From Azospirillum sp. TSO22-1 (GTDB taxonomy: Bacteria > Pseudomonadota > Alphaproteobacteria > Azospirillales > Azospirillaceae): a stretch of 64,000 bases of DNA. The stretch covers positions 62,001 to 126,000 of the forward strand of contig NZ_LGQZ01000013.1 in the NCBI RefSeq assembly GCF_003116015.1. The letters run 5' to 3'. This document shows positions 38,439 to 51,544 of this stretch, piece by piece. The translations under genes and the position numbers were made by a program. The stretch's first letter is position 1; each line of letters opens with the position of its first letter. The notes under the pieces are model-generated. The model worked only from the letters and a program-made list of their open reading frames with translations, did not search any database and was not told where the DNA came from.

Positions 38439-40506
38439 GGGTGCCGGTCCTCTCCTGGGCGCTATCCGCGGCGGTGGTCAGGAACGTCTCGGTGCAGCGC
38501 GCCATGGTGACCGAGGCGCGGCTGATCGGATCGGTCATGTAGAAGTTCGCGATCGGGCTGACGAACGGCGCCGGGTCGATGGCGCCGGCGGTGCCGAACG
38601 CGGTCCACGCGGCCGGAGTCAGGCCACCAATGTTACCGAACACCGGGTTCACTTCAACCAGCCGGCGGCGCAGCTGAGTCAGGCTGTCATACGGCAGCGT
38701 GGCACCCAGGTGTTCCGACAGCGCGCGGATGATCTTCCAGTCCTCGCGCGCCTCGCCCGGCGGGAAGGCCGCCAGACGGGCGAGCTGCGGCCGGCCCTCG
38801 GTGTTGACGTAGGTGGCGTTCTTCTCGGTGTAGGCGGCGCCCGGCAGGATCACGTCGGCGCGGCTGGCGCCGGCATCGCCGTGGTGGCCCTGGTAGACGA
38901 CGAAGGCCTTGCCGAGCTTGGCCATGTCGATCTCGTCGGCGCCCAGCAGGTACACCAGCGAGACCTCGCCCTTCTGCGCGCCCTCCAGGATGCCGGCGAC
39001 GTCGCGGCCGCCCGGCCCCGGCAGGAAGCCGATGTCGAGGCCGCCGACCCGCGAGGCGGCGGTGTGCAGGACGTTGAAGCCGTTCCAGTCCGCCTGGACC
39101 ACGTTGTAGGTCTCGGCCAGCTGGCGGACGGCGGCGTGCACCGCCGCACCGTCGGCGCGCCGGAACGCGCCCTGGCCGACGATGATCAGCGGCCGCTTGG
39201 CGCCCTTCAGCACCTCGGCGAAGTCGCCGTTGCCGGCGACCAGATCCTGCAGCGCCTGCGGGCCATTGCCCAGGTGGGTCGCCGGGTAGGTCAGATCGAC
39301 CTGCGGGCCGACAACGCCGACCTTCAGGCCGCCCATCAGGTACCGCTTGCGGATGCGGGCGTTGACGATCGGCGCTTCCCAGCGCGGGTTGGTGCCGACC
39401 AGCAGGATGACGTCGGCCTTCTCGATCCCGGCGATGCCGGAATTGAAGATGTAGCCGGCGCGCGACGAGGTGTCGTAGCGGGCGCCGTCCTGGCGGCAGT
39501 CGATGCTGGACGAGCCCAGGGCCACCATCAGCTCCTTGAGCGCCAGCATGGACTCGGTGTCGGCGAGGTCGCCGGCGATGGCGGCCAGTCCGTTGCCCGG
39601 CTTGCCCTTCACCTGCTCGGCGATGGCGGCGAACGCCTCGGCCCAGGTGGCGGGCTGCAGCTTGCCGTTCCGGCGGACGTACGGGCGGTCGAGGCGCTGG
39701 CGCTTCAGGCCGTCATAGGCGAAGCGGGTCTTGTCGCTGATCCACTCCTCGTTGACGTCCTCGTTGGTGCGGGGGATGACGCGCATCACCTCCGGGCCGC
39801 GGGTGTCGACGCGGATGTTGGAGCCGACGGCGTCCAGCACGTCCACCGTCTCGGTCTTGCGCAGCTCCCACGGGCGCGTGGTGAACGCGTAGGGCTTGGA
39901 GGTCAGGGCCCCCACCGGACAGACGTCGGCGAGGTTGCCCGACAGCTCCGAGGCGATCGCCTTCTCGACGAAGGTGGTGATCTCCATGTGCTCGCCGCGG
40001 TTGACCGCGCCGATGTCGGCGACGCCGCAGATCTCGTTCACGAAGCGGATGCAGCGGGTGCAGTGGATGCAGCGGGTCATGATCGTCTTGATCAGCGGAC
40101 CCATGTACTTGTCCTTGACCGCCCGCTTGTTCTCGCCGTAGCGCGAGCGGTCGTAGCCGTAGGCGACGGCCTGGTCCTGCAGGTCGCACTCGCCGCCCTG
40201 GTCGCAGATCGGGCAGTCGAGCGGATGGTTGATCAGCAGGAACTCCATCACGCCCTTGCGGGCCTTGTGCACGGTCTCGGTGTCGGTCTTGATCACCATG
40301 CCGTCGGCACAGGGCATGGCGCAGGAGGCCACCGGCTTCGGCGCCTTCTCCATCTCCACCAGGCACATGCGGCAGTTGGCCGGCACGCTCAGGCGCTCGT
40401 GGTAGCAGAAACGCGGGATTTCGATACCGAGCTGCTCGCAAGCCTGCAGCACGGAGGTGCCCGGCTCGACTTCGATCTCGATCCCGTCGATGGTCAGTTT
40501 CGGCAT
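38431..40506 (-). CDS. nuoG: NADH-quinone oxidoreductase subunit G
   Basis: NuoG is the largest peripheral subunit and carries clusters N1b, N4 and N5. The 691-residue protein starts with a 2Fe-2S domain (C-x11-CRMC pattern around residues 34-50, within [21 protein letters not shown]), then [10 protein letters not shown] and HCTRCIRF for the 4Fe-4S clusters, then a molybdopterin-oxidoreductase-like domain that no longer binds the cofactor. Length matches alphaproteobacterial and mitochondrial homologues rather than the longer E. coli form. Confidence 0.96.
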   Translation of the reverse strand: MPKLTIDGIEIEVEPGTSVLQACEQLGIEIPRFCYHERLSVPANCRMCLVEMEKAPKPVASCAMPCADGMVIKTDTETVHKARKGVMEFLLINHPLDCPICDQGGECDLQDQAVAYGYDRSRYGENKRAVKDKYMGPLIKTIMTRCIHCTRCIRFVNEICGVADIGAVNRGEHMEITTFVEKAIASELSGNLADVCPVGALTSKPYAFTTRPWELRKTETVDVLDAVGSNIRVDTRGPEVMRVIPRTNEDVNEEWISDKTRFAYDGLKRQRLDRPYVRRNGKLQPATWAEAFAAIAEQVKGKPGNGLAAIAGDLADTESMLALKELMVALGSSSIDCRQDGARYDTSSRAGYIFNSGIAGIEKADVILLVGTNPRWEAPIVNARIRKRYLMGGLKVGVVGPQVDLTYPATHLGNGPQALQDLVAGNGDFAEVLKGAKRPLIIVGQGAFRRADGAAVHAAVRQLAETYNVVQADWNGFNVLHTAASRVGGLDIGFLPGPGGRDVAGILEGAQKGEVSLVYLLGADEIDMAKLGKAFVVYQGHHGDAGASRADVILPGAAYTEKNATYVNTEGRPQLARLAAFPPGEAREDWKIIRALSEHLGATLPYDSLTQLRRRLVEVNPVFGNIGGLTPAAWTAFGTAGAIDPAPFVSPIANFYMTDPISRASVTMARCTETFLTTAADSAQERTGTHG

Positions 40507-40522
40507 GGCCCCTCGGGCTCCC

Positions 40523-41818
<1,296 letters not shown>

Positions 41819-41831
41819 GCCCCGGGCCCCC

Positions 41832-42461
41832 TTAGTCGTCGCCCTGCGCGGGCTCGCCCGCGAAGGCATGCAGCGTGGTGAGGCCGCCCACCGGCTCGGA
41901 CGAGCGGCGGCCGATCTGCGAACCCGCCTTCGGCGTCTCGCCACGCGACAGCGCGTCGATGATCCGCTCCATATGCTCCGGGCCGAGATCCTCGTAGAAG
42001 TCGTCGCCGATCTGCACCATGGGGGCGTTGACACAGGCACCCAGGCACTCGACCTCGCGCAGGGTGAACAGCCCGTCGTCGGTGGTCTCGCCGAGCGCGA
42101 TGCCCATCTTGGTCTCGCAGGCCTTGACGATGTCGTCCGAGCCGCGCAGCCAGCACGGCGTCGTCGTACACACCTGCACCACGTGCTTACCGACGGGGTT
42201 CAGGTTGTACATCGTGTAGAAGGTGGCGACCTCGTACACCCGGATGCGCGGCATCTTCAGCATGTCGGCGACGTAGTCCATCGCGACGCGCGGCAGCCAG
42301 CCGGCGTTCTGGCGCTGCGCCAGATCGAGCAGCGGCATCACCGCGCTGGCCTGCCGGCCCTCGGGATACTTGGCGATGATCCTCTGCGCCCGGTCCATAT
42401 ACTCGGGCGTGAAGACGAAGGACGCCGGCTCGGCGGCGTGGGAGCGGGCGGGCGCGCTCAT
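41832..42461 (-). CDS. nuoE: NADH-quinone oxidoreductase subunit E
   Basis: NuoE holds the 2Fe-2S cluster N1a. In 209 residues it has the helical N-terminal bundle ([27 protein letters not shown]), then CTTTPCWL and [10 protein letters not shown], which give the four cluster Cys. The ATG at 42461 overlaps the nuoD stop (ATGA). A C-terminal extension of about 40 residues after DALSRGE is variable in the family. Confidence 0.96.
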   Translation of the reverse strand: MSAPARSHAAEPASFVFTPEYMDRAQRIIAKYPEGRQASAVMPLLDLAQRQNAGWLPRVAMDYVADMLKMPRIRVYEVATFYTMYNLNPVGKHVVQVCTTTPCWLRGSDDIVKACETKMGIALGETTDDGLFTLREVECLGACVNAPMVQIGDDFYEDLGPEHMERIIDALSRGETPKAGSQIGRRSSEPVGGLTTLHAFAGEPAQGDD

Positions 42462-43690
42462 CGGTCGATCTCTCCGAACACGATGTCCATGGAGGCGATG
42501 TTGGCCACCGCGTCGGCCAGCATGTGGCCCTTGGACATGAAGTCGAGGCCCTGCAGGTGGGCGAAGCCGGGCGCCTTGATGTGGCACTTGTAGGGCTTGT
42601 TGGTGCCGTCCGACACGAGGTAGACGGCGAACTCGCCCTTGGGCGCCTCGATGGCGGTGTAGGTCTCGCCGGCCGGGACGTGGAAACCCTCGGTGAACAG
42701 CTTGAAGTGGTGGATCAGCGACTCCATGGAGCGCTTCATCTCGCCGCGCGGCGGCGGCGCCACCTTGCGGTCCTGGTGGCGCACCGGGCCGTCCGGCATC
42801 TCCTTCAGGCACTGGCGGATGATGCGCAGCGACTGCGTCATCTCCTCCATACGGATCAGGTAGCGCGCCCAGCAGTCGCCGGTCAGGCCGACCGGCACGT
42901 CGAAGTCCATGCGGTCGTAGACCTCGTAGGGCTGCGACTTGCGCAGGTCCCAGGCGACGCCGGAACCGCGCAGCATCGGGCCGGTGAAGCCCCAGTCGAG
43001 CGCCTGCTCCTTGGTCACGATGCCGATGTCGACGGTGCGCTGCTTGAAGATCCGGTTCTCGGTCAGCAGCGTCTCGATGTCGTCGATGAACTTCGGGAAG
43101 CGCTCGGTGAACGCCCAGATGTCGTCGGCCAGACCGGCCGGCATGTCCCAGGCGACGCCGCCGACGCGGAAGTAGTTGGCATGGAGCCGCGCGCCGGAGA
43201 CGCGCTCGTAGAACTCCATGAGGATCTCGCGCTCCTCGAACGCCCACAGCGCCGGCGTGATGGCGCCGACGTCGAGCGCACCCGTCGTGATCGACAGCAG
43301 GTGGTTGAGGATGCGGGTGATCTCGGAGAACAGCACGCGGATGTACTGGGCGCGCTCCGGCGGCTTGATGCCGAGCAGCTTCTCGATGCCCAGGACGTAG
43401 GCATGCTCCATGCACATCGGCGACACGTAGTCGAGCCGGTCGAAGTACGGCGTCGCCTGGATGTAGGTCTTGTACTCGATCAGCTTCTCGGTGCCGCGGT
43501 GCAGCAGGCCGATGTGCGGATCGCAGCGCTCGACCACCTCGCCGTTCAGCTCCATCACCAGGCGCAGCACGCCGTGGGCCGCCGGGTGCTGCGGCCCGAA
43601 GTTCATGGTGTAGGGCTTGATCTGGACCTTGCCCGACTGCTCGTCGGTCGGGCTGGCCATCGTCTTGATGTCGGAGGTGACGATGCTCAC
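42458..43690 (-). CDS. nuoD: NADH-quinone oxidoreductase subunit D
   Basis: NuoD (49-kDa homologue) forms the quinone site together with NuoB. The 410-residue separate protein shows [23 protein letters not shown] with the quinone-site His, [25 protein letters not shown] with the conserved Tyr, and the C-terminal [15 protein letters not shown] end ([12 protein letters not shown]). It overlaps nuoC and nuoE by 4 nt each (ATGA junctions), so nuoC and nuoD are separate genes here, unlike the E. coli fusion. Confidence 0.97.
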   Translation of the reverse strand: MSIVTSDIKTMASPTDEQSGKVQIKPYTMNFGPQHPAAHGVLRLVMELNGEVVERCDPHIGLLHRGTEKLIEYKTYIQATPYFDRLDYVSPMCMEHAYVLGIEKLLGIKPPERAQYIRVLFSEITRILNHLLSITTGALDVGAITPALWAFEEREILMEFYERVSGARLHANYFRVGGVAWDMPAGLADDIWAFTERFPKFIDDIETLLTENRIFKQRTVDIGIVTKEQALDWGFTGPMLRGSGVAWDLRKSQPYEVYDRMDFDVPVGLTGDCWARYLIRMEEMTQSLRIIRQCLKEMPDGPVRHQDRKVAPPPRGEMKRSMESLIHHFKLFTEGFHVPAGETYTAIEAPKGEFAVYLVSDGTNKPYKCHIKAPGFAHLQGLDFMSKGHMLADAVANIASMDIVFGEIDR

Positions 43691-44316
43691 GGCTTGCTCC
43701 CTGCTTCAGGGGCCTGAGCCTTCTCGTCGCCGGGCAGCATGACGTTGGTCATGCCTTCCCAGGGGCTCAGGAAGTCGAAGGTGCGGAAATCCTGCGTCAG
43801 GCGCACCGGTTCGTAGACGACGCGCTTCTGGTCCTCGTCGTACCGGCACTCGACGTAACCGGTCAGCGGGAAGTCCTTGCGCAGCGGATGCCCCTCGAAC
43901 CCGTAATCGGTGAGGATGCGGCGCAGGTCGGGGTGGCCGTCGAAGAACACCCCGTACATGTCCCAGGTCTCGCGCTCCATCCAGTTGGCGGCGCTGAACA
44001 CCGGCACGGCGGAGGGCACGGGCGTATCCTCGTCGGTGCAGGCCTTCACGCGGACGCGCTGGTTGTGCTTGATGCTCAGCAGATTGTAGACGACCTCGAA
44101 ACGCTCGGCGCGCTCCGGGTAATCCACGGCGGTGACGTCCACCAGCAACTGGAACAGGCAGCGCGGGTCGTCGCGCAGCGTCGTCAGCGCGGGCACGATC
44201 TGCTCGCGCTGCACCGTCACCATCAGCTCGCCGAGCTTCAGCTCGACCTTGAGGACCGCCTGCCCCAGCGTGGAGGCGATGTGATCCCCGAGTTCTTTCA
44301 GCGCTTGTTCGGACAT
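43687..44316 (-). CDS. nuoC: NADH-quinone oxidoreductase subunit C
   Basis: This 209-residue subunit (30-kDa homologue) includes the signature [43 protein letters not shown] near residues 120-165. It packs against NuoD in the connecting module of complex I. It begins 18 nt after nuoB and overlaps nuoD by 4 nt. Confidence 0.96.
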   Translation of the reverse strand: MSEQALKELGDHIASTLGQAVLKVELKLGELMVTVQREQIVPALTTLRDDPRCLFQLLVDVTAVDYPERAERFEVVYNLLSIKHNQRVRVKACTDEDTPVPSAVPVFSAANWMERETWDMYGVFFDGHPDLRRILTDYGFEGHPLRKDFPLTGYVECRYDEDQKRVVYEPVRLTQDFRTFDFLSPWEGMTNVMLPGDEKAQAPEAGSKP

Positions 44317-44334
44317 GGGCTTGTCGCCTGCTTT

Positions 44335-44877
44335 TTATCGCGCGATGCGGTTGCTGCGCCGGATCTTCTTCTGGAGCTGCAGGATGCCGTACACCAGGGC
44401 CTCGGCCGTCGGCGGGCATCCGGGGACGTAGATGTCGACCGGCACGATCCGGTCACACCCGCGCACCACCGAGTAGCTGTAGTGATAGTAGCCGCCGCCG
44501 TTGGCGCACGAGCCCATCGAGATCACCCAGCGCGGCTCCGGCATCTGGTCGTAGACCTTGCGCAGAGCGGGGGCCATCTTGTTGGTCAGCGTGCCGGCCA
44601 CGATCATGCAGTCGGACTGGCGCGGGCTGGGGCGTGGGATGACGCCGAAGCGGTCCAGGTCGTACCGGCTCATGTAGGCGTGGATCATCTCCACCGCGCA
44701 GCAGGCCAGACCGAAGGTCATCGGCCACAGCGAGCCGGTGCGGGCCCAGTTCAGCACATCCTCGTACTTGGCGAGGATGAAGCCCTTCTCCTGGATCTCC
44801 TCGGAGACCGCGCGGAAATAGGCGTCCTGTTCCGGTCCGGGCGGAATCGGCGCCAGCTTGGCAGCCTCTACTCCCAT
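44335..44877 (-). CDS. nuoB: NADH-quinone oxidoreductase subunit B
   Basis: NuoB carries the terminal cluster N2. The 180-residue protein has [13 protein letters not shown] with the tandem Cys pair, [23 protein letters not shown] and [12 protein letters not shown], giving the four ligands. The frame remains open upstream to 45096 through nuoA, but the ATG at 44877 ([14 protein letters not shown]) overlaps the nuoA end by 10 nt and is the expected start. Confidence 0.97.
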   Translation of the reverse strand: MGVEAAKLAPIPPGPEQDAYFRAVSEEIQEKGFILAKYEDVLNWARTGSLWPMTFGLACCAVEMIHAYMSRYDLDRFGVIPRPSPRQSDCMIVAGTLTNKMAPALRKVYDQMPEPRWVISMGSCANGGGYYHYSYSVVRGCDRIVPVDIYVPGCPPTAEALVYGILQLQKKIRRSNRIAR

Positions 44878-45236
44878 TCCAGAGCTCCTTTCTTCCACTC
44901 GTAGACGAAGCCGATGGTCAGGATGCCGAGGAAGACCATCATCGACCAGAAGCCGAACAGCCCGATGTCGCCCAGGGCGACCGCCCACGGGAACAAGAAG
45001 GCGACCTCGAGGTCGAAGATGATGAACAGGATCGAGACCAAGTAGAACCGCACGTCGAACTTGGTGCGGGCATCCTCGAACGGCTCGAAGCCGCATTCGT
45101 AGGGGGAGACCTTCTCGGGGTCCGGATTGTTCGGACTGATCACGTACGACGCGATGACCATGACGGCCGACAGCGCGATCGCGATGAACAGGAACACCAG
45201 GATCGGAAGGTATTCGTAGATCAGCGGGTTGGCCAC
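44868..45236 (-). CDS. nuoA: NADH-quinone oxidoreductase subunit A
   Basis: NuoA is a 122-residue membrane subunit with three helices and the conserved [40 protein letters not shown] region. I chose the GTG at 45236 ([13 protein letters not shown]) because GGAGG lies 7 nt upstream; an ATG 5 nt before it is in another frame, and the longer open frame to 45305 has no family similarity. It is the first gene of the nuo operon. Confidence 0.94.
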   Translation of the reverse strand: MANPLIYEYLPILVFLFIAIALSAVMVIASYVISPNNPDPEKVSPYECGFEPFEDARTKFDVRFYLVSILFIIFDLEVAFLFPWAVALGDIGLFGFWSMMVFLGILTIGFVYEWKKGALEWE

Positions 45237-45348
45237 CGCATGTCCTCCCAAAAACCCACGCTCCGCAGCCCCGTGCGGCCCCCGGCGGAGGGGCCGACGC
45301 GCCACGCGGAGGTGGTATTAGACTGGATTAGCCCGTCAGACGCGGCGC

Positions 45349-45377
45349 AATATAGGCCGGTTGTCCGCACAGGGAAA
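45349..45377 (-). promoter_or_regulatory. Candidate sigma-70-type promoter for the nuo operon
   Basis: TTTCCC (45377-45372) and TATATT (45354-45349) lie 17 nt apart on the minus strand, about 110 nt before the nuoA start. The -10 match is good, the -35 match modest. It is the best candidate I see between tRNA-Asp and nuoA. Confidence 0.4.
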
Positions 45378-45479
45378 GCGCTTTTATACGTCTTTCGGAA
45401 GGCGGAAAACACCCGCTCCACGTGGTCTTACCACGTAGATGGCGAGGCGTTTTAAAGTGTTTTTAAAATGAAGGGAAAG

Positions 45480-45556
<77 letters not shown>

Positions 45557-45685
45557 GCAAGACCACCTTTGACTGTGCCGTTCTGCGTTGCCGTTCAAGG
45601 GCTTCGTTCGCGGCGCCGTCCGTGTGGCGTGGGCCGGTTTCTATCCGCCCCATGCCGCCCTGTCAATCACCAAAACGAAAAAAAG

Positions 45686-45937
45686 TCAGACCACCGTTTC
45701 CCGGCCGCCCAGCGTGGCGTGGCGCAGCCGGTCGAGCCGGTCGAAGGCCGCCAGGAACGGCTCCGGCATCGGCCGGTGCTCCACCGCGTCCTTGCCGCCG
45801 AAGCGGGTCAGCGCGGTTTCCAGCGCCTTGCCGAGCAACTCGCAAACATCGAGGTCCTGCTGGTCGAGGGCGAGTTCGAGCGCGTGCAGGATGCGGTCGC
45901 CCAGCCGCCGTTCGTCCCCGGTAAACCCTGCGCCCAT
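45686..45937 (-). CDS. Unknown small protein, 83 residues
   Basis: The product is soluble and mostly helical (RLGDRILHALELALDQQDLDVCELLGKALETALTRFGG), with no family I recognise. The ATG at 45937 has GGAGGAG 6 nt upstream; an in-frame start at 45982 lacks one. It lies between tRNA-Val and tRNA-Asp on the same strand, a spot where alphaproteobacteria often keep a small conserved gene. Confidence 0.65.
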   Translation of the reverse strand: MGAGFTGDERRLGDRILHALELALDQQDLDVCELLGKALETALTRFGGKDAVEHRPMPEPFLAAFDRLDRLRHATLGGRETVV

Positions 45938-46090
45938 CGCGCGCTCCTCCCCCGTACCTCGGTCTTTCGGGAACTGTAGCACAGAAGCGCGGCCGGACCC
46001 TAAGCAACGCGGAGTCGCAGGGGTGCGGCGAACCGCCCGGGTTTGAAGGGTTCCAGACGAATCGCCGGATGCGGTGCCGACGGGAAGGAA

Positions 46091-46165
46091 TGGTGGGCGA
46101 TGAGGGGATCGAACCCCCGACCCTCTCCGTGTAAAGGAGACGCTCTACCGCTGAGCTAATCGCCC
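46091..46165 (-). tRNA. tRNA-Val (TAC)
   Basis: Cloverleaf on the minus strand: acceptor GGGCGAT/ATCGCCC, D arm GCTC/GAGC, anticodon stem TCTCC/GGAGA with loop TTTACAC giving anticodon TAC, T arm GGGGG/CCCTC with TTCGATC. A73 and an encoded CCA (46091-46093) follow. It lies just after the hupB terminator. Confidence 0.97.
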
Positions 46166-46192
46166 ATCCCAGAAAACACGTCCTGAAAAGAC

Positions 46193-46227
46193 GAAACCGG
46201 CCACGCCCGTCGAAGGCGTCGGCCGGT
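46193..46227 (-). terminator. Probable intrinsic terminator of hupB
   Basis: ACCGGCC-type arms (46196-46202 and 46221-46227) with inner ACGCC/GGCGT pairing form a long GC-rich stem 40 nt after hupB. The minus-strand tail TTTCGTCTTTT is T-rich but interrupted. Confidence 0.55.
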
Positions 46228-46266
46228 CCCGTATATGACCCGGAAGCCTGGAGCAGCGCAAGCCGC

Positions 46267-46539
46267 TTAGTTCAGCGCGTCCTTGAGGTTCTTGCCCGGC
46301 TTGAACTTCGGCTGCTTGGACGCCGGGATCGAGATCTTCTCGCCCGTGCGCGGGTTGCGGCCCTCGGAGGCGGCGCGCTCGGCGATGGCGAACGTGCCAA
46401 AGCCCACGAGACGCACCTCGTCGCCCTTCTTCATCGCGCCGGCGATGCCCTCGAAGACCGCGTCCACGGCCTTGGTCGCATCATTTTTAGACAAACCGGC
46501 CGCTTCGGCGACCTGCGCCACGAGATCATTCTTGTTCAC
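46267..46539 (-). CDS. hupB: DNA-binding protein HU
   Basis: HU is an abundant nucleoid protein that bends DNA as a dimer. The 90-residue product has the family N-terminus MNKNDLVAQVAEAAGLSKNDA, the VGFGTF hinge and the DNA-binding arm GRNPRTGEKISIPASKQPKFKPGK. Length is typical. It is downstream of lon, the usual position in proteobacteria, after a strong hairpin. Confidence 0.97.
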   Translation of the reverse strand: MNKNDLVAQVAEAAGLSKNDATKAVDAVFEGIAGAMKKGDEVRLVGFGTFAIAERAASEGRNPRTGEKISIPASKQPKFKPGKNLKDALN

Positions 46540-46620
46540 TTATTCCCCCTTCCTGAATCTGCAAAGACTTTAAGGTCAAAGCCGCCCCACGACTTTGCGG
46601 GCCGAAGTGTAAACACAGCG

Positions 46621-46653
46621 ACGGCCGCCCGTCAATTGCCGACGGGCGGCCGT
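46621..46653 (-). terminator. Perfect 13-bp hairpin between lon and hupB
   Basis: ACGGCCGCCCGTC (46621-46633) and GACGGGCGGCCGT (46641-46653) pair perfectly around a 7-nt loop. It is about 60 nt after the lon stop. No T-run follows on the minus strand, so it may be a weak terminator, a Rho-linked 3' end or an mRNA barrier. Confidence 0.45.
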
Positions 46654-46712
46654 AGCCGCAAAAAGCGCCGATTCGCAACGGTTTCGGCCGATTTGACGCA
46701 GCCTCGACAGGG

Positions 46713-49121
46713 TTAATGCCGGAGCACCTCGCCCGCCTCGCCGTCGCGCGGCTTGGCGGCCGTCTCGACGGGTTCCACCGGCTCCGACCACTCGATGGGC
46801 TCGATCGGGCGGACCAAGGCGTTGCGCAGCACGTCGTCCGCCGAACTGACCGGGATGATCTGCAGGCCCCGTTTCACGTTGTCGGGAATGTCCGCCAGAT
46901 CCTTCTCGTTGTCCTTGGGGATCAGCACCGTCTTCAGGCCGCCGCGCAGGGCGGCCAGCAGCTTCTCCTTCAGGCCGCCGATCGGCAGCACCCGGCCGCG
47001 CAGCGTGATCTCGCCGGTCATCGCCACGTCCTTGCGGACCGCGATGCCGGTCAGCACGGAGACGATCGAGGTGATCATCGCCACGCCGGCCGACGGGCCG
47101 TCCTTGGGAGTGGCACCCTCCGGAACGTGGACGTGGATGTCCTTCTTCTCGAAGAGCGTCGGCTTGATGCCGAAGGCGACGGCGCGCGACTTCACGTAGG
47201 ACTCGGCCGCCTGGACCGATTCCTTCATGACGTCGCCCAGCTTGCCGGTGGTGGTCACGCGGCCCTTGCCCGGCAGCGACACGGCCTCGATGGACAGCAG
47301 TTCGCCGCCCACCTCGGTCCAGGCCAACCCCGTGGTGACGCCCACCAGGTCCTCCAACTCGGCCTCGCCGAAGTGGAAGCGGCGCACGCCGGCGTACTTG
47401 TCGAGGTTCCGGCGGGTGATGGACACCTTCTCGGTGCCCTTCATCAGGATCTCCTTCACCACCTTGCGGGCCAGGCCGGCGATCTCGCGCTCCAGGTTGC
47501 GCACGCCGGCTTCCCGCGTGTAGTAGCGGATCAGGTCCTTCAGCGCGTCGTCGGAGATGGCGAACTCGCCCTTCTTCAGGCCCGAGGCCTTGACCTGCTT
47601 GTCCAGCAGGTGGCGCTTGGCGATCTCGACCTTCTCATCCTCGGTGTAGCCGGCGACGCGGATCACCTCCATGCGGTCCAAGAGCGGCTGCGGCAGGCGC
47701 AGCGTGTTGGCCGTGCAGACGAACATCACGTCGGACAGGTCGTAATCGACCTCCAGGTAATGGTCGTTGAAGGTGGAGTTCTGCTCCGGATCCAGCACCT
47801 CCAGCAGTGCCGAGGACGGGTCGCCGCGCCAGTCGGCGCCGAGCTTGTCGATCTCGTCGAGCAGGAACAGCGGGTTCGACGACTTCGCTTTCTTCATGCC
47901 CTGGATGACCTTGCCGGGCATGGAGCCGATGTAGGTGCGCCGGTGGCCGCGGACCTCGGCCTCGTCGCGCACGCCGCCCAGCGACATGCGCACGAAGTTG
48001 CGGCCCGTGGAACGCGCGATCGACTTGCCCAGCGAGGTCTTGCCCACGCCCGGCGGCCCGACCAGGCAGAGAATCGGCCCCTTCACCTTGTTCATGCGGT
48101 TCTGCACGGCAAGGTATTCCAGGATGCGTTCCTTGACCTTCTCCAGGCCGTAGTGGTCGGCGTCGAGGATCTTCTGCGCCAGCTTGATGTCCTTCTTCAC
48201 CTTGGTGCGCTTCTTCCAGGGAATGGACAGCATCCAGTCCAGGTAGTTGCGGACCACGGTGGCCTCGGCCGACATCGGGCTCATGGAGCGGAGCTTCTTC
48301 AGCTCGGCGAGCGCCTTGTCGCGGGCCTCCTTGGTGAGGCGCGTCTTGTTGATCTTCTCTTCCAGCTCGGCCGCCTCGTCGCGGCCGTCCTCCGATTCGC
48401 CCAGCTCCTTCTGGATCGCCTTGAGCTGTTCGTTCAGGTAGTACTCGCGCTGAGTCTTCTCCATCTGCCGCTTGACGCGGTTGCGGATGCGCTTCTCCAC
48501 CTGCAGCACGCCGATCTCGCCTTCCATGAAGGCATAGACGCGTTCCAGGCGCTCGGAGACGGTGGCCGTCTCCAGCAGCTGCTGCTTCTCGGGGATCTTC
48601 AGGGCGAGGTGCGAGGCGACGGTGTCGGCCAGCTTGCCGGAGTCCTCGATCTGGTTGATCGAGACCAGCACCTCGGGCGGGATCTTCTTGTTGAGCTTGA
48701 TGTACTGCTCGAACTGCGAGACCACCGCGCGCGACAGCGCCTCCAGCTCCTGCTGCTCGCCAACCTTCTCCTCGATCAGGTCGGCGTAGGCCTGGAAGAA
48801 GTCCTCGTTCTCGGCGAACTTGGTGATCGTGGCGCGCTGGCCGCCCTCGACCAGAACCTTGACCGTCCCGTCGGGCAGCTTCAGCAGCTGCAGCACGGTG
48901 CCCACAGTGCCGACACCGTAGATGTCGGCCGGGGTCGGATCGTCCTGCGCGGCGTTCTTCTGGGTGACGAGCAGGATCTGCTTGTCGTCCTTCATCACGT
49001 CCTCGAGCGCGCGCACGGACTTCTCGCGGCCCACGAACAGCGGCACGATCATGTGGGGGAACACCACGATGTCGCGCAGCGGCAGGACCGGATAGAGGGC
49101 ACCATGGGGAATTTCGAACAT
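46713..49121 (-). CDS. lon: ATP-dependent protease Lon
   Basis: Lon degrades misfolded and regulatory proteins in the cytosol. The 802-residue protein has the N-terminal substrate-recognition domain starting [17 protein letters not shown], Walker [10 protein letters not shown] near residue 356, and the protease domain with the catalytic Ser in [11 protein letters not shown] and a later Lys forming the dyad. The ATG at 49121 (MFEIPHG) has GAGAGG 9 nt upstream; the open frame continues to 49250 without family similarity. It is downstream of clpX. Confidence 0.97.
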   Translation of the reverse strand: MFEIPHGALYPVLPLRDIVVFPHMIVPLFVGREKSVRALEDVMKDDKQILLVTQKNAAQDDPTPADIYGVGTVGTVLQLLKLPDGTVKVLVEGGQRATITKFAENEDFFQAYADLIEEKVGEQQELEALSRAVVSQFEQYIKLNKKIPPEVLVSINQIEDSGKLADTVASHLALKIPEKQQLLETATVSERLERVYAFMEGEIGVLQVEKRIRNRVKRQMEKTQREYYLNEQLKAIQKELGESEDGRDEAAELEEKINKTRLTKEARDKALAELKKLRSMSPMSAEATVVRNYLDWMLSIPWKKRTKVKKDIKLAQKILDADHYGLEKVKERILEYLAVQNRMNKVKGPILCLVGPPGVGKTSLGKSIARSTGRNFVRMSLGGVRDEAEVRGHRRTYIGSMPGKVIQGMKKAKSSNPLFLLDEIDKLGADWRGDPSSALLEVLDPEQNSTFNDHYLEVDYDLSDVMFVCTANTLRLPQPLLDRMEVIRVAGYTEDEKVEIAKRHLLDKQVKASGLKKGEFAISDDALKDLIRYYTREAGVRNLEREIAGLARKVVKEILMKGTEKVSITRRNLDKYAGVRRFHFGEAELEDLVGVTTGLAWTEVGGELLSIEAVSLPGKGRVTTTGKLGDVMKESVQAAESYVKSRAVAFGIKPTLFEKKDIHVHVPEGATPKDGPSAGVAMITSIVSVLTGIAVRKDVAMTGEITLRGRVLPIGGLKEKLLAALRGGLKTVLIPKDNEKDLADIPDNVKRGLQIIPVSSADDVLRNALVRPIEPIEWSEPVEPVETAAKPRDGEAGEVLRH

Positions 49122-49335
49122 TGAACAGGGCCTCTCGGTGGGGACGCCGCCAGCCCGGGATGGGCCTGGGACTTGGCTCCGCCTCGGGATGAGCGCAGGG
49201 CCTTGGTTACGGCACTCGACTAACGTGGCACACGCCTCCGGCCCCTTCAAGGGCAGACGGCCGGGATTCCCTTTTGCGGCGCAGCATTCCGCCCCTCCCC
49301 CTGGTCCAAAGGCGGAAGAAAGCAGGCGTGTAAAC

Positions 49336-49361
49336 GAAAAAGGGCGCCCGCTGGCGCCCCT
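49336..49361 (-). terminator. Intrinsic terminator of clpX
   Basis: GGGCGCC (49342-49348) and GGCGCCC (49353-49359) form a stem with a 4-nt loop, followed by five Ts on the minus strand (49341-49337), 30 nt after the clpX stop. Confidence 0.8.
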
Positions 49362-49388
49362 TCCCTCGACTCAGTTCGGTTTGGAACG

Positions 49389-50651
<1,263 letters not shown>

Positions 50652-50823
50652 CTGTACTCCGTCATGCTCTCGGAGGATCCTGGTACGCCCATCCCCCGAC
50701 GCCGGTCCTTTTTCCTGAGTCTGTCACGAAACCGGCCCGTGACAAGGCTACCGTATCGCGCCGGCCACCCGCAGTCCAGTCAACAACAGGCGAACCGGCG
50801 CGATCAACACATTGTTGCGGCGA

Positions 50824-51450
50824 TCAGCGGCTTTCGTCGCCGCCGGGACGCTTTTCGACCACCTCGTCGATGAGGCCGAAGGCCTTGGCCTCCTCGGGCG
50901 ACATGAACTTGTCGCGCTCCATGTTCTGCTCGATCACGTCCAGCGGCTGGCGGGTGTGCTTGACGTAGATCTCGTTCAGGCGCGAGCGCAGCTTCAGGAT
51001 CTCCTGCGCCTGGATCTCGATGTCCGAGGCCTGGCCCTGGGCGCCGCCCGAGGGCTGGTGGATCATGATGCGGCTGTTCGGCAGCGAGAAGCGCTTGCCC
51101 GGCGCGCCGGCGGCGAGCAGCAGCGAGCCCATGGACGCCGCCTGCCCCATGCACACCGTGGACACCTGCGGGCGGATGTACTGCATGGTGTCGTAAATGG
51201 CGAGACCCGCCGACACGTAGCCGCCCGGAGAGTTGATGTAGAGCGCGATGTCCTTGTTCGGGTTCTCCGACTCCAGGAACAGCAGCTGCGAGCAGATCAG
51301 GCTGGCAACGGCATCGTTGACCCCGCCGATCAGGAAGATGATTCGCTCCTTCAGCAGGCGCGAATAAATGTCGTAGGCGCGCTCACCCCGGTTGGTCTGC
51401 TCGATGACCATCGGGACCAGAGCGTTCATCTTAGGCTCGAAGTCGTACAT
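50824..51450 (-). CDS. clpP: ATP-dependent Clp protease proteolytic subunit
   Basis: ClpP is the serine-protease chamber for ClpX and ClpA. The 208-residue product has the catalytic Ser in [14 protein letters not shown], His in [10 protein letters not shown] and a downstream Asp (around [11 protein letters not shown]). Length fits the family. The ATG at 51450 ([13 protein letters not shown]) is preceded by an AGGG about 9 nt upstream; an open frame to 51534 upstream has no similarity. It lies just after tig, separated by a terminator. Confidence 0.96.
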   Translation of the reverse strand: MYDFEPKMNALVPMVIEQTNRGERAYDIYSRLLKERIIFLIGGVNDAVASLICSQLLFLESENPNKDIALYINSPGGYVSAGLAIYDTMQYIRPQVSTVCMGQAASMGSLLLAAGAPGKRFSLPNSRIMIHQPSGGAQGQASDIEIQAQEILKLRSRLNEIYVKHTRQPLDVIEQNMERDKFMSPEEAKAFGLIDEVVEKRPGGDESR

Positions 51451-51504
51451 TGTTGTTACCCTAGCCCCCTGAGCCTCGTGGCGTTCACCCCTATATAGGG
51501 GAAG

Positions 51505-51529
51505 AAAAGGGCGGCCGAAAGGCCGCCCT
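51505..51529 (-). terminator. Intrinsic terminator of tig
   Basis: GGGCGGCC (51509-51516) and GGCCGCCC (51521-51528) pair around a 4-nt loop, with TTTTCTT following on the minus strand, 17 nt after the tig stop. Confidence 0.8.
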
Positions 51530-51544
51530 GTCACGAAACATTCC

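Noticed and set aside
45420..45436. ACGTGGT/ACCACGT inverted repeat downstream of tRNA-Asp
   Set aside because: The 7-bp stem with a 3-nt loop has no T-run and could be a chance repeat or operator; support was too weak for a feature.
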